Origin: Posidonia oceanica
Taxonomy: Eukaryota > Streptophyta > Magnoliopsida > Alismatales > Posidoniaceae
Assembly: GCA_037176725.1 (NCBI GenBank)
Contig: JAZBRS010000044.1
Span: 9,858,001-9,922,000, forward strand
Direction of reading: 5' to 3'
DNA length: 64,000 nt
The position numbers and the translations under genes were made by a program. The notes below the pieces were generated by a model. That model did not search any database and was not told the DNA's origin. It worked only from the letters and a program-made list of their open reading frames with translations. Below are positions 45,183 to 57,042 of the stretch, in pieces. Position 1 is the first letter of the stretch. Each line of letters opens with the position of its first letter.

Positions 45183-48100
45183 TGTAGCGATCCCGAAATT
45201 CGGATCGTCCATGCACGATGCCAAAGCTCGCGTGCACCGATCGGAACTAGGTTCATTATACCCGGGTATGACCTCTTCCTGGGAGCCTACGGCGGGCCTC
45301 GCATGCTGCCATAGCTCGCGATGCGATCGTGCTGTGAGAGGGGGAGAAGCCGCTGCCGATAGTGAATCCAAGGAGAAACATGACTCGAAAACACTAGGAA
45401 AACGCGAAGATAAAAGAAATAAGACAAAAGGGGTCACCACCTAGTCTATTAAATCGGGAGACAAGGAAAACCATGGAAATACTGGAAAACATGCAGATGG
45501 ATGCAATGTTATGCAAAATGAATGACTCATGCCAAGGATAAGGGTAAAACGGTCATTGTGTGTCCAGAGAAAGGGTAAGGATTCCTGTTACGTGCGGGGA
45601 AGGTATTAGGCACCCCCGACATGCCCAGAATCAGTCTTTCTTGACTATTCTCGCTCGCATTTATAGGATATCGGCGATGCTTGCCTAACTGCACATCCAA
45701 GGGACGAGGGATGGTATACCTATGCTATGGGTGTTCAGATGAATGCCTAAATACTTAAATGCCTAAATGCCATGTATGCTGAAACAACATGCGCGAATAC
45801 ATGCTCTAAGTGTTGTGATGCGTGGAAAGAAAATAAACGTGCGATCTACGTGCTCAGCTATGCTGTCAACGTTCTGAATAGGGCGAGCCTTGATTCGTGA
45901 GAACTACTAGGAGTAAACATCACTACGCTAAATGCAAATGCAAGTGATAATACAAAACGGCGGTAAAACCATACACATGCAAGCGACATGCAAAGGAAAA
46001 CAGGAGCAAATACGTAAAACGGTGCGAGAAACGAAGTCAGGCGCGCAAAACGGTGCAAAAGCGAAGGAAAACAAGAGTGGGTACGCAAAACAATGCAAAC
46101 GGAAGTAAAACAGGATGCGGGCACGCAAAACGATGTAAATGCAAGCAAAACAAGATGCAGACACGCAAAACGAGGCAAATGCGAGCAAAACAGGGTGCAG
46201 GCATGCAAAACAATGCAAATGTGAGCAAAACAGGGTGCGGGTACGCAAAACAATGCAAATGTGAGCAAAACAGTGCAAATGCAAGCTAATTAGAGTGAAT
46301 GCATGCGAAAATGCAAGCAAAAGACCAAAATGCAGTTTTTGGAAACTTACAGGGCCTAAATGCAATGCAAAGAAAGCATACAAACTTGTAAAAGTTGAAA
46401 ACATGGACTTATGTGCAATTTCAGAAAACTATTGGGCTTTTTAACAATGCAATGTGGTTTAAAATGCAACTAATATGGCATTTACAGGCATAGGGGACTA
46501 AAATGCAATTAAACTTTCTTTATGGGTTTTTATGCAATGCAATAAGATAAGAAACAGAAATTAAATGAAAGATGAATGCTCTGAGGACTAATATGCAATT
46601 TCAGGATTTTTGTGGGTTTTATATGCAATGAAATATGCAAATTTAAACTACTGATTCACAGAATGTGGACTTAAGTGCAATTACAGCAAGTTTTTGTGTT
46701 TTTTAGTAATGCAATATGATTTAAATGCAGATTAAATGAGATGCATAAGCTGTATGAGGACTGATGTGCAATTAAACTAAGTACAGGGGTTAAAATGAAA
46801 TTCAGTAAGGTAAAAATGCAATTTAAATGAATGCATGCATGGTCTGTGGACTAAAATGAAAATAATGCAAACTACAGGAGTTTTATGCAATGCAATAAGG
46901 TAAAATATGAATTTAAATGTTATATCCAACAAGTAGAGGACTTAAATGTAATAAAAATAAAGTACAGAATAAAAAATGCAATACTGTATGGTAAACTTAG
47001 AATTTAAATGATTTTAACAACTGAACAAAGGACTGATGTGTAAATAAAATAAAATACAGGAGATAATTGCAATGTAATAAGCTAAAAAGATGAAATTAAA
47101 TGACATTAATCAACCACAGGACCTAGATGTAAAGAAAACAAGTTACAGGACTAAAGCTAAATAAAAACTAAAACATTTGAACTATAGAAGGACTAAAATG
47201 TAATAAAAAGAAATAATAGATAATTAATGCAATGTAATATAGTTTTAATTCAAATTTAAATGAAACTTAAACTAAGGCTGGACCTAAAAGTAAATAAGCT
47301 AAACTGAAGGAAGCAAATGCAATATTTGGTAAAATAAGTAAGTTAAGAGAAAAATAAGCAAAACCTAACTAATGGTTTAAAAAACAATAGGGCTACAGTA
47401 ACCAAGGTTGGGGCTTGTCGGAGGGGACTCTACAGCGGCGATTTGGGCAGCGGAGCTGCGTGGCAAGGGCGGGGCTGGCCCGTGGGAGATCCCACGGAGC
47501 TCGTGGGGGCATCCAGGCGGCGCTACGGAGCGGCGGGCGGCTGCATTCGCTGCATCGGCAACCGGCACCGAAGAAGACGATGCACTCCGTCGATGAACTG
47601 GCGGCAGCATAGGGGTCTAAATGCAAAAAAAAAAGATATGGGGATGGAGAGGGGAGTGAGGCGAACCTAGTGGAGGGGTTTACTACCTTTTTTGCACGAC
47701 GAGGACGTCCGACGAGCTCCGATAAATTCTATAGACGTTTTCTCTCTCCTCTCTCCTCTGTAGCTTTCATTGGATTCGCCCTCTCTCTCTACTAGCTTCT
47801 GGAGGTGGTGAGGGAGAGTTGAGGGAGGTCTTCTGGTTATGGTGTGGGGCTGTATGGTGCACGGCTTTGGAGGGTTGAGGTGCTTCTGTGTTGGCCTGTG
47901 GGTTGCTTAAAGAAGGTGGAGTGCTGGAGGTATTCTGATGGTATTGGAGGGTCGGCCTAATGGTGTTGGAAGGCAGGTCTGATGGTCGGGACGAGGAAGA
48001 AAAGGGCTGAGGTCTGGGTTTTGGAGAAGGTCGGGAGATGGAGGTTGAAGGGCTGAGTTTGTTTTCTTTTTGAAGGAGGGTGTGAACCGAAGAGAAGGAG

Positions 48101-49612
48101 GTGCTGTGTATGGGTGTTCCTCCGTGGGTTGGGAGCTGTGTTCGAAGAGGAGGTGTCGGCTCTTGGCCGAAGAAGGATGAAGTGAGGGCTGAGGATCTTG
48201 TCTCCGTGTGATCTTTTTTTTTTCTTTTTAAATGGGGATGGGATTAGGGTTTTAGGGTTTTTTGTATCCTTTTTTGGAATGGCACTAGTGTCTTGGATTT
48301 GAATGCATGGGATTAGGATTTTAGGGTTTTTTTGTATCCTTTTTTGGAATGGCACTAGTGTCTTGGGTTTGAATGCATGGGATTAGGGTTTTAGGTTTTT
48401 TGGTATCCTTTTTTGGAATGGCACTAGTGTCTTGGGTTTGAATGCATGGGATTAGGGTTTTAGGTTTAGAGATGGGTTTAGGTGTGGTTTCTACTTAGGT
48501 TTTCTAGGGTTTAGGTGTTTTGATTTATCCTAAATTTTCTAGGTTTTTGTGCTTTGATTTAAGTTGTGGGTTTAGTTTCTAGGTTTTGTGTTTGAGTTTA
48601 ACCTAGGTTTTTCTAGGGTTTAGGATTTTTCTAAGGTGTTGTGTGAAGTGTCCCTAGGGTTTAGGGTTTAGGTTTGGTTTGAATCCTAGGGTTTAGGGTT
48701 TAGGTTGGATTTGAGTCCTAGGTTTTAGGGTTTAGGTTGGTTTTGCTAGGTTTTTTGATTCTAAGTTGTGGGTTTAGTTTCTAGGTTTTGTGTCTGAGTT
48801 TAACCTAGGTTTCTCTAGGGTTTAGGATTTTTCTAAGATGTTGTGTGAAGTGTCCCTAGGGTTTAGGGTTTAGGTTTGGTTTGAATCCTAGGGTTTAGGG
48901 TTTAGGTTGGATTTGAGTGCTAGGTTTTAGGGTTTAGTTTGGTTTTGCTAGGTTTTTTGATTCTAAGTTGTGGGTTTAGTTTCTAGGTTTTGTGTTTGAG
49001 TTTAACCTAGGTTTCTCTAGGGTTTAGGATTTTTCTAAGGTGTTGTGTGAAGTGTCCCTAGGGTTTAGGGTTTAGGTTTGGTTTGAATCCTTGGGTTTAG
49101 GGTTTAGGTTGGATTTGAGTACTAGGTTTTAGGGTTTAGGTTGGTTTTGCTAGGTCTTTTTGATTCTAAGTTGTGGGTTTAGTTTCTAGGTTTTGTGTTT
49201 GAGTTTAACCTAGGTTTTTCTAGGGTTTAGGATTTTTCTATGGTGTTGTGTGAAGTGTCCCTTGGGTTTAGGGTTTAGGTTTGGTTTGAATCCTATGGTT
49301 TTGGGTTTAGGTTGGATTTGTGTGGTAGGTTTTAGGGTTTAGGTTGGTTTTGCTAGGTTTTTTTGATTCTAGGTTGTTGGTTTTGTTTCTTGGTTTTGTG
49401 TTTGAGTTTAACCTAGGTTTTTCTAGGGTTTAGGATTTTTCTAAGGTGTTGTGTGAAGTGTCCCTAGGGTTTAGGGTTTAGGTTTGGTTTGAATCCTAGG
49501 GTTTAGGGTTTAGGTTGGTTTTGCTAGGTTTAGGGTTTTGGGTGTTGGGTTTTAGGTTTTGAGTCAACCAGAGAAGAGCCATTAATGCAGGAGTCAAAAT
49601 GGGGTTTCTACA
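45183..49612 (-). repeat. Element B 5' LTR (4430 bp)
   Basis: It pairs with 4199-8536. The minisatellite is at about 45945-46290. The telomere-like arrays are at 48235-49550 with three 69-bp and about five 200-bp units, against four and four in the 3' LTR. This copy-number difference accounts for much of the length difference between the LTRs. Confidence 0.88.
48235..49550 (-). repeat. Telomere-like TTTAGGG arrays in the B 5' LTR
   Basis: The same two unit types as at 7285-8470, with TAGGGTTTAGGGTTTAGG cores. Confidence 0.85.
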
Positions 49613-51028
49613 GACACGTATGCTCCAACGTCCAACACCCAAGAATAGTAAACTAAGAAGGGGCATGAACATGGATCCAAACTGGGATCCAAGCCTAGCA
49701 TGGCATCTAGAAACATGGAGAAAACATGCTACAATAGAACTACTGCTAAGCATGCAAGCTAAAGCATTACAGAAACAAAATAAAAGGAAAAAAGCAAGCA
49801 AAAAAAGAACTACAGGTCGTTGGATGTTGCCTTAGGGCAGGTCCAACGTTGGACGCACCAGATGGTGCGTCCAACAGGCTGAGCATTCCTCCAGCCCAAT
49901 CGATGCCAAGATCGACCCAAAACTGGAGCCAAAGGATCCAGGAAGCAAGAATAGGATGAGACGAACACGCCTATGTGTTCAGTGCTGGAAATGGATGGCT
50001 AGATCGGGCCACCCACCTCCTCCTCCTTGCGGCTAGAGGTCGGGCCAATTCCGGCCAACCAAGGCGTGCGAGTGTGTGCGAAGCTAGTCTACCACTCTCC
50101 TTCATGCAAGGACTAGCTACGGATAAAGGAAGCTTACCTAGTTGCAGTCGGGAATGGATGTTTGCAGAAAGCCGGTCGGTGCGGAAGGCGGCAGACAGCG
50201 AACTCCAGCGATCTCCCTTGGCGTATAGGAGGCACTGGAGAGGGAGCTGGAGGTCTGGGTGCACTCGTGGGTGTTCGCTCTGTGCTCTGGACTTGGCGAA
50301 TTTTCTTGCAAATGCGTGTGGTGGTCGGCAAATGAGGGAGAAGCTGCTGTTTTGTTCATGGGTGCATGGGTTCAAGTGTTGGGTTGCAGAGATTTTGCAA
50401 ATGTGGCAGTGGCGTGGCAGGCATTGGCAGAGGCCAGTGAGTGTGGGGAGTCCACGAGGGATGTCAGGTAGAGGTGTGGGGCTTGTCAGAAGGGTGAGAA
50501 AGTCTTGGTGGTGGCATGAGGAGGCGGCCGAAGTCAGTGACTTGCGGTGAGAGCGGAAGAGGTGCTGGGGAGGAGAGGATGGCTTGGTAGGGCAGTTACT
50601 CGCGCTTGGAGGCTAGTGGGTGGCTGTAGTGAGCTGAGGGGATGGTGAGTGTGTATGGGCAGTGGAGGGGACGGGAGGTGAGCCGAAGGTGGCGGAGCAG
50701 CCGTGGCTGTCTCGACGCATTGGCCGCTGATGTAGAGCCCATCCAACGTTGGACGCACCGAATGCTGCGTCCAACGAACCCAACAGGCCAAATGCTAAAA
50801 TGGGCTTGGGCCTTGGCTTAAAATGGTTTGAAAAAGTGTAAAAGGCTTAGGTTGAGTTGTGGTTTGGGATTTGGGTTGGTTTTGGGGTAGTTTTGGGTAA
50901 TTTTGGAATGGGATTTGGTTTTAGGTCAAATTGGGTTAGTTTGAAAAAAAGAGAGAGCCATCCCAGAGTCCAGGCAAGCTTTCTAGAGAATCCACCATCT
51001 TCCAGACTGTCAGAATGGGGTGTCAACA
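49613..51028 (-). mobile_element. C-minus 5' LTR, outer segment
   Basis: On the minus strand the LTR begins TGTTGACACCCCATTCTGAC at 51028; it matches the C-plus start at 53067. It contains a GC-rich block (49980-50740) and GTTGGACGC hairpins. One is a 13-bp perfect stem, GTTGGACGCACCA (49848-49860) with TGGTGCGTCCAAC (49863-49875). A donor-like CTAG|GTAAGC lies at 50137 (minus strand). No polypurine tract precedes the LTR, so it is a 5' LTR whose outer flank is the target, element E. The predicted target duplication CCGGC (51029-51033) would have its partner left of the window. Confidence 0.82.
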
Positions 51029-52045
51029 CCGGCACACCACGTCTTCCGCTTCGGTAGAACAGAGCTGACACCTACGCTAGAGGAAGTATGCCGGATCTAC
51101 AGCTTCTCCAAACTCATGAGACCAACTATTTCCATGAGGCGTGACAGATATATTGTGATCTTGAGCCAACTGTCGAGACTCTCTACTGACAACTGCCAGC
51201 AAAGATTGATCTGCCCTGATGGGTCCATGCCCAAGCTCCACTTTGGATACATTGATGAAACTATCAGAAGCGTGCTGAGCTCGGAGATGAGTTATGGCTC
51301 CAGGGATTTGTCACCTGCTTCCTAGGCGAGCTGATTTTCACTCATGGCCGGATAACAGTTGCAATCGAGGTTGCTGAGCTTGCACTTGCTGTGGTAACCC
51401 AGCAGATCGACCTGGCACCAGTCGTCCTGGCAGAGACTTATCGTGGGCTGGACAATCTCACACTGCTATCGCCACTTCCACGGTTGCGGAGCACTCATAC
51501 AGATTTGGTTGGCTGGACACCAAGAAATGGATATTTTGTGCCCCCAAAGACATGCCTTTGAGACGTACTGCAATAACGGCCACACCAAAACTATCAAGAG
51601 CGTCCAGGAGGAATACGAGAAGCTAATAAAGATAATAGACGACGCAATAACCTAGCGTATCATCCCATCTACAGCTGAGCCATTCACCGTCTTCTTCAGC
51701 ACCCGCGACATGCGACTAGTCGTGCTGCCAGGATTCATCAGGGGTGTGGAATATCACCCTATCCAGGTCAAGCGGCAATTCAGCTTCCAGCAAGGTGCCT
51801 TTGTTGATAGCACAGCGCCTAGGCCTCTCCAAACCTATCCTCTCAGTTGAGCTGCTGCTACAACAGAGCTTGTCAACCTAATGCATCATGGAGTGCAATC
51901 AACGGACATCGCGGCTGCAAAAGGCTCAGGGTGCACCCTTGAGTATGTGACTAAGGTGCAAGGATTCTAGCCTATCGACGAGATCCCACCTGGTGCACCT
52001 CTTTTTCCTGATTCTAGGAGGCCTAAGAGAGCCCGAACCAGTTAG
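51029..52045 (+). pseudogene. DUF7745 / plant-mobile-domain-like pseudogene (E)
   Basis: Homologous to 30275-31477 from codon 62 (PAHHVFRFGRTELTPTLEE) to the end (SRRPKRARTS), where it stops at 52043. The first 61 codons are missing because C-minus inserted exactly there. Frameshifts lie near 51288 and near 51450, with stops near 51653, 51850 and 51970. Residues kept in both copies include YHPIxVxRQFSxQQGAFxDS and AEPFTxFFxTRD. The two copies clearly differ, so this ORF was a regular part of more than one Tat family. Confidence 0.85.
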
Positions 52046-52633
52046 GGCATTTGTACAATTGCTTGCTTGTTCAGTTTTCTGAGTAATGCTGTGTTTTGAT
52101 CGGTTTACTATAGGCATGTAACCAGGGCTTACTCAATACAAAGATGTTTTGTGCAATCCGTTTCTGTTTCATGCTTAGCCTTATGCATATATGTTCCTAC
52201 TGGTCATGCCTTATGGCCTCTGCCCATGCTTGCTGCCAGAATGTTGTAGGAGGCGCACTGAGTAGCTCACAGAGTTAGGAGCAAGGACCAGGATTCTCAG
52301 CACAAGGAAGCTACAAGGAAGCCCTTACATCCATCCAGATGTCAAAATATCTGTAGACCAGTGCCATCAAATCAAGCAAGGCCGCTGAACACCCTCATCA
52401 AGGTCCCTTTTGAGCTAGTACCCCTAACTACTCGTTTGGCAAACATGTTAGTTTTGTCTCTATCGTTCGCATTTTGATGCCAAGGGCGCTTCAATTGTCC
52501 CCTGGTATCATCTTGATACCAGGGGCATCTTTTTTGGCTGCCCTATGGTGTCACTCCCTCATCTTTCCCCCGTTGACACTTCCTGGCTGTCACGGGTTCG
52601 TCTACTGATGCCCCCCTTTCCCTTTCTTTTCCC
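52046..52633 (+). other. Conserved block after the E pseudogene, with stem-loop
   Basis: Non-coding. The stem CCCCTGGTATCA (52499-52510), loop TCT, TGATACCAGGGG (52514-52525) is identical to that in A. The text before it (CTACTCG-TTTGGCAAACA, TTAGTTTTGTC) is shared with A and B. Confidence 0.7.
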
Positions 52634-53061
52634 ATCTTATCACTTTGTTTTCTTTTCTCGGCTGATGATCTGAAACTCATCACTTCCTGGTTGATAAGTT
52701 TGACATCTTATCACTTTGTTTTCTTTTCTCAGCTGATGATCTGAAACTCATCACTTCCTGGCTGATAAGTTCGATATCTTATCACTTTGTTTTCTTTTCT
52801 CGGCTGATGATCAGAAACTCATCACTTCCTGGCTGATAAGTCTGATATCTTATCACTTTGTTTTCTTTTCTCGGTTGATGATCTGAAACTCATCACTTCC
52901 TGGCTGATAAGTCCGATATCTTATCAATTTGTTTTCTTTTCTCGACTGATGATCCAAAACTCATCACTTCCTGGCTGATAAGTCTGATATCTTATCACTT
53001 TGTTTTCTTTTCTCGGCTGATGATCCGAAACTCATCGTTTCCTAGCTGATAAGTCCAACAT
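52634..53061 (+). repeat. 71-bp double-hairpin array of E
   Basis: Six units. Each holds two stem-loops: TGATGA with TCATCA round TCTGAAAC, and TGATAAG with CTTATCA round TCCGATAT or TCTGATAT. They are joined by CTTTGTTTTCTTTTCTCGGC and CTTCCTGGC. The array is cut by C-plus; the pentamer CTTAT at 53062-53066 is its predicted target duplication. Confidence 0.88.
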
Positions 53062-53066
53062 CTTAT

Positions 53067-53373
53067 TGTAGATACCCCATTCTGACAGTCTGGAAGATGG
53101 TGGATTCTCTGGAAAGCATGCTTGGACTCTGGGTTGGCTCTCTCTCTCCAAATCCTAAGACCTTCCAAACCTCCCAAAACCCACCTAAAACCAACCCAAA
53201 ACCATCACCCAACTCAACCTAAGCCTTTACACCATTTTTTAAACCATTTCAAGCCAAGGCCCAAGCCCATTTCAGCCATTGGCCTCCTGGGCATGTTGGA
53301 CGTGCTCCGTGCTAGCGTCCAACGTCCCGGGAGTTGCAGCGACTGCTCTGTCAACTTCGGCTCACCTCTCGTC
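53067..53373 (+). mobile_element. C-plus 5' LTR, first segment
   Basis: Begins TGTAGATACCCCATTCTGAC and follows the C-minus LTR start. It is interrupted by element D and continues at 62462. A GTTGGACG / CGTCCAAC hairpin is at about 53294-53322. Confidence 0.82.
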
Positions 53374-54539
53374 TGTGGATACTCCATTTTGGCACTCCCT
53401 TCTTGGTAGTGTAGTATGTTGCATTAGGCCACCTCTAGAAGTTCTTTCCCCAACTCAAGTACTCTCATCTAACTTATTGACACTTGTCCTTGTGATTGAG
53501 AGGCCAAATTTGGCAAGTTTGCAACCTGGGTGTGTTATACACTGGAAATCCAGCGTATAACGTTAGACTCTGAGAATCCAGCGTATAACACCTCTGAATT
53601 GTGTTCCACAACTTTCTTTATTTGGCGAAATACAAAATCCGTGTTTTTGCCTTCTTTAGACTCTGTTGACCAGTCAATGCAATTAACACCAGTTTATTAA
53701 CACTTAATCAAGTTTTAATTGGGGAATATTCCTTTATCCTAGCAATTATGCCTCGGAGGTCGTTATACGCTGGGATTCCCGTGTATAACGTTATATGCTA
53801 GATTTCCAGCGTATAACACTTTTGAAACAGGAAATTTTGCTGACTTGGCCTTTGTGTCCATATTTGTTCCTCCGCTGCTTCTATAAAAGCAAGGGTACCC
53901 CCACAGGATCAGGAGACGGTTTTTGGAGGGTGGAACACAATTTTAGAGGGAAATTTATGAGAGAGAAGTTGTGGAAATCAAGTGAGTTGAGAAAGAGTTT
54001 TGAGAGAGCTTGAGTCCTCTTCCATCTTCAACCACGCCAACGGCGTATTGCATTCTGTTGCATACCATCCATATCAAAAGGGGGTTTTCTTTTTTAATAG
54101 TTTGCATATCATATTTCCTTTCACATATTGTTGTAGCTAGTCATATTCATACATAGTTGCAACCGGAGGGCTAAAACCCCTCAGGTAAGTCTTTTCCTCT
54201 TTTCTTATTTCATGTCACTTTTTTTATTTGCTTTGAATCATATACTACACTTTGTTAATCCGCATCTTTAAATCTGTTTTACAAGGAAGAAGAAGAAGAA
54301 AAAACTCACCAAGCATGGGCACCCTTGGGCAACGCTGGTGTTGTCCCAAGGTAGCTGAACCCGCAACTCATATCACATCTCTCATGGCGTCTCGAGGGCC
54401 AGCGAAAGCGAACCGAGAGTGGCGATCACACCAATTCCATCACCTGTGGAGTGACGGAGTTGGATACAAAAAGAGGACCCCGAGAAAGAGCAAATAGAAC
54501 CAAAACAAGCCTCTTCTTTTCCAAAATCCCATATCCACA
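53374..54539 (+). repeat. Element D 5' LTR (1166 bp)
   Basis: Starts TGTGGATACTCC (the 3' copy reads TGTAGATACCCC) and ends CCATATCCACA. It carries GTTATACGCTGG-type hairpins at 53534-53561 and 53763-53818, a TATA box, and a strong donor CTCAG|GTAAGT at 54184/54185. Confidence 0.9.
53882..53888 (+). promoter_or_regulatory. TATA box of the D 5' LTR
   Basis: TATAAAA within TTCTATAAAAGC, present also in the 3' LTR at 61804-61810. Transcription would be expected to begin about 25-35 bp downstream. Confidence 0.7.
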
Positions 54540-54542
54540 GAT

Positions 54543-54560
54543 TGGCGATCACGGTGGGAC
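54543..54560 (+). promoter_or_regulatory. Probable primer-binding site of element D
   Basis: TGGCGATCACGGTGGGAC begins three bases after the LTR end. It has the expected TGG start but differs from the A/B site. The primer tRNA was not identified. Confidence 0.5.
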
Positions 54561-56154
54561 GGCTAGAAGTGCCCTCGTGCAAGGTAAGTAATTTATTTTT
54601 TCTTCTTCTTCCTTGTTATCTTCATTTCTAGTTTTTTGTTAGTTTTTCTTTTCATAAGTTTTAAGGTAGCGGTGAAATTCCTCGTAGTGTTTTGAGGCGT
54701 TGTGACCCTTCTTGTTTTTTTTTCACGTCCAAATAACTGAAATCACCTTCTCTTTTCTCTGGGATTCTCAGGAGTGGAGGTGGTTTGTAAAAGCCACTAT
54801 TTTTCTGCAAAAGACTCTGTCAATACGTTATACGCGTGAACTGGCGCGTTTACCATTAGACGCTCCATTCACTGCGTCTAATGACCACTGAACAGAAACA
54901 TTTCTGTTTTAATTTTTTTCTTAGCTTTTTTTTTATAACTGGCCCAAAGACTGAGGTGTGAGGTGATCGGCTTTGCCGTAGGGACCGGAATCTCATTTTC
55001 TTTTGGGTGCTTTACAAAAAAAAATAAAAATTGAATTTTTCTGAATGACTTGCATGGCCCTATTTAGGGAACTAATTTGATTGTGTCTTTTCTTGGATTA
55101 CACAAAGTAACTACTTGAATCTTGAGCACCTCTGTTGCAAAGGACTTAAGAGAGGTGTTTGTATTGACACTTGCTTTCACAAGGGGCACTCTTCTCTCCC
55201 TTGCTCCGTGTGGAAGTAAGTTAGAAACTCAAGTCTAGATTTGCATTCTTCCCCCCTTCAGTGGTTTGTTTATTTTATTGTTGTTGATATGTGAGAGACC
55301 CGATTAATCCTGAGTACGCTGGACTCTACCTCTACAGGGTAGGGACCTAAGTCTATTCGGGCTCCCCTTAACATCCTTAGGAGTTGAAATAGGGGGTAGT
55401 ACCAAAAAAAAATATATATTTACCCATTTTGTGAGGATCCATAGAAATCCCTGAAAAAAAAGCCAAACCTAAGCCTTAAGGTACCCTGAGAGCTACGCAG
55501 GTTTAAGACACTAATTTTAAAGCAAAAACATAAATCAAAATTTTAAATCGCTGTCTGAAAGTGTTTCTGTGAAGTTTTTTGAAACAGGGTGTTAGACGCT
55601 GAAATCTCTACGTCTAAGGTTAGACGCGCTATTTTAGACGCAGGAAATAGCACGTCTAACACATTCTTTTCTTGGCTGCTTATTTTTAGCTTTTCTGTGT
55701 GGATTAATTGCAGGGTAAAACATTAAAAAAAAATCATAATCAGGACAGTAGTAGTTTTATATTCAGTTTTTACTTTTTAGGAGCCTATATTAAGTCGTAA
55801 AATTTTGTAATTTCCTTTTTTTTATAAGCACTTGTAACCCTTCTTTTGTATAAAAGAAAAGAAAAAGAAAAAGAAAAAAAGAAAAAGAAAAGAAAAAAAA
55901 GAGAAAAAAAAGAAAAGAAAAAAAAGAGAAAAAAAAAAAGAAAAAAAAGAAGAAAGAAAGAAAAGAAGAGAGAAAGAAAAGAAAAGGGAAAAGAGAAGAA
56001 AAAGGGAAGACAGAAAGAAGAGTGGAATATTGTTGAGGGTGTTGTACGCCTGAATAGCTGCGTCCAACGTTGTACGCTGCATATTGAGGCGTATTACGCC
56101 CTGAATCAAATTCCAATTCATTTTCAAAAGTTGCTATGATGCTGAACCAAACCA
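54561..56154 (+). other. Element D leader
   Basis: Non-coding. A strong donor GCAAG|GTAAGT lies at 54583/54584, and an acceptor-like TTAATTGCAG ends at 55713. Hairpins of the GTT-NN-ACGC type occur at 54854-54883 (CATTAGACGC with GCGTCTAATG), 55590-55660 and 56036-56100. An AAAAG-rich tract covers 55855-56010. Confidence 0.6.
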
Positions 56155-57042
56155 TTGAAGCTGAACATTCATAAAGAGAGAGGTCAGACTGAAGTGCTTA
56201 AGGAGGAACCTATCATGAAGATGTTCCATCCAACCACTGGAGAAGAAATGGATCCTGACTCGATCCAATATCAAGCAGTGTGTCGCTTCCTTTATAGCAA
56301 CACCAACCAACCTAGCCCAACAAGCATATCAAATCAACAAGATCTCCATCATGGTCAATACCTCTTTGGTGAAGGACTACTAAGGCCCGTCGCAAACCAC
56401 ATCCCTGAAGGTCTATACCAGGGACATCTTGGAAATGCACTGCCGGACACCGAACACTAGGGGCAGAGAAACGACCCTAATGGAATATTCCAAACAAGGG
56501 GCCATCTTTGGTTCTTTGAGCAATCACAGTAGCAACCACATGGCCAGTATAAAGGACGAGTCAACCCATTGTTCTCCAGTCATCCAGAATGGTTCCCTCA
56601 GGTTATAAATTCAAATGCTCAAGCAACTCAGATAGGCAGCACCGACTTGGCAGAAATGAGGAAGATGCTCAGCGCATTAGGAGTTCACACTCAAGCTCCA
56701 CCTTCATTCGATATGGGCAAGTTCCCTCCCTTTCGACTACCTCCGGGCTTCAAATATCCTAAGATACCCCGATTTGATGGAACTACGAATCCTCAAAGCC
56801 ACATTATGAGATTCCAAATGGAGGCCACACCTTATTGCCATGACCTAGGGCTCCTTATCCACATGTTCTTCTATTTCCTTGAAGGAGAGCCCATGGAGTG
56901 GTTCATGTCACTGAGCAAGGAAGAATTAAGCAGCTTCAAGCAAATTCAAGAAAACTTCCTACTCAAGTACCAGTATAAGGTGGAGCCCAAGCCAACCTTC
57001 CTTGACTTGGCAAAAGAAATGATGGAACCTAGCGAAGACTAG
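56155..57042 (+). pseudogene. gag: Gag of element D, N-terminal and core part
   Basis: The first ATG in frame is near 56215. The gag core at 56745-57240 has KYPKIPRFDGTTNPQSHI, EGEPMEWFMSLS and FLLKYQYKVEPKPTFLDLAKE. It ends at TAG 57040, after which the same frame goes on ([17 protein letters not shown]). Stops at 56458 and near 56530 also interrupt it. The domain type is the common plant Retrotrans_gag. It is not close to the A/B Gag. Confidence 0.82.

Larger units (their letters stand above)
4199..49612 (-). mobile_element. Element B: gag-only Tat-type LTR retrotransposon, interrupted by A
   Basis: The minus-strand order is: 5' LTR 49612-45183, primer-binding site 45181-45164, leader, gag 44026-41648, non-coding spacer, then after the insertion of A the 3' region 12739-8537 with tandem arrays, polypurine tract and 3' LTR 8536-4199. 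Without A it measures about 17.9 kb. No protease, RT or integrase sequence is left, so it is non-autonomous and resembles the plant elements that keep terminal repeats plus gag. The flanking pentamers are GATGC (4194-4198) and GACAC (49613-49617). They differ only by two transitions and may be a decayed target duplication. It sits in the C-minus LTR. Confidence 0.85.
51029..53066 (+). mobile_element. Element E remnant between two C insertions
   Basis: A plus-strand fragment of an older Tat-like element. It has a DUF7745-like pseudogene, then the conserved block with stem-loop, then a 71-bp hairpin array. It lacks both ends because C-minus cut it at 51028/51029 and C-plus at 53066/53067. Confidence 0.8.

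Noticed and set aside
51000..51060. Inversion breakpoint joining an LTR to coding sequence
   Set aside because: Two ordinary insertions into E explain both junctions, and the LTR starts are exact.
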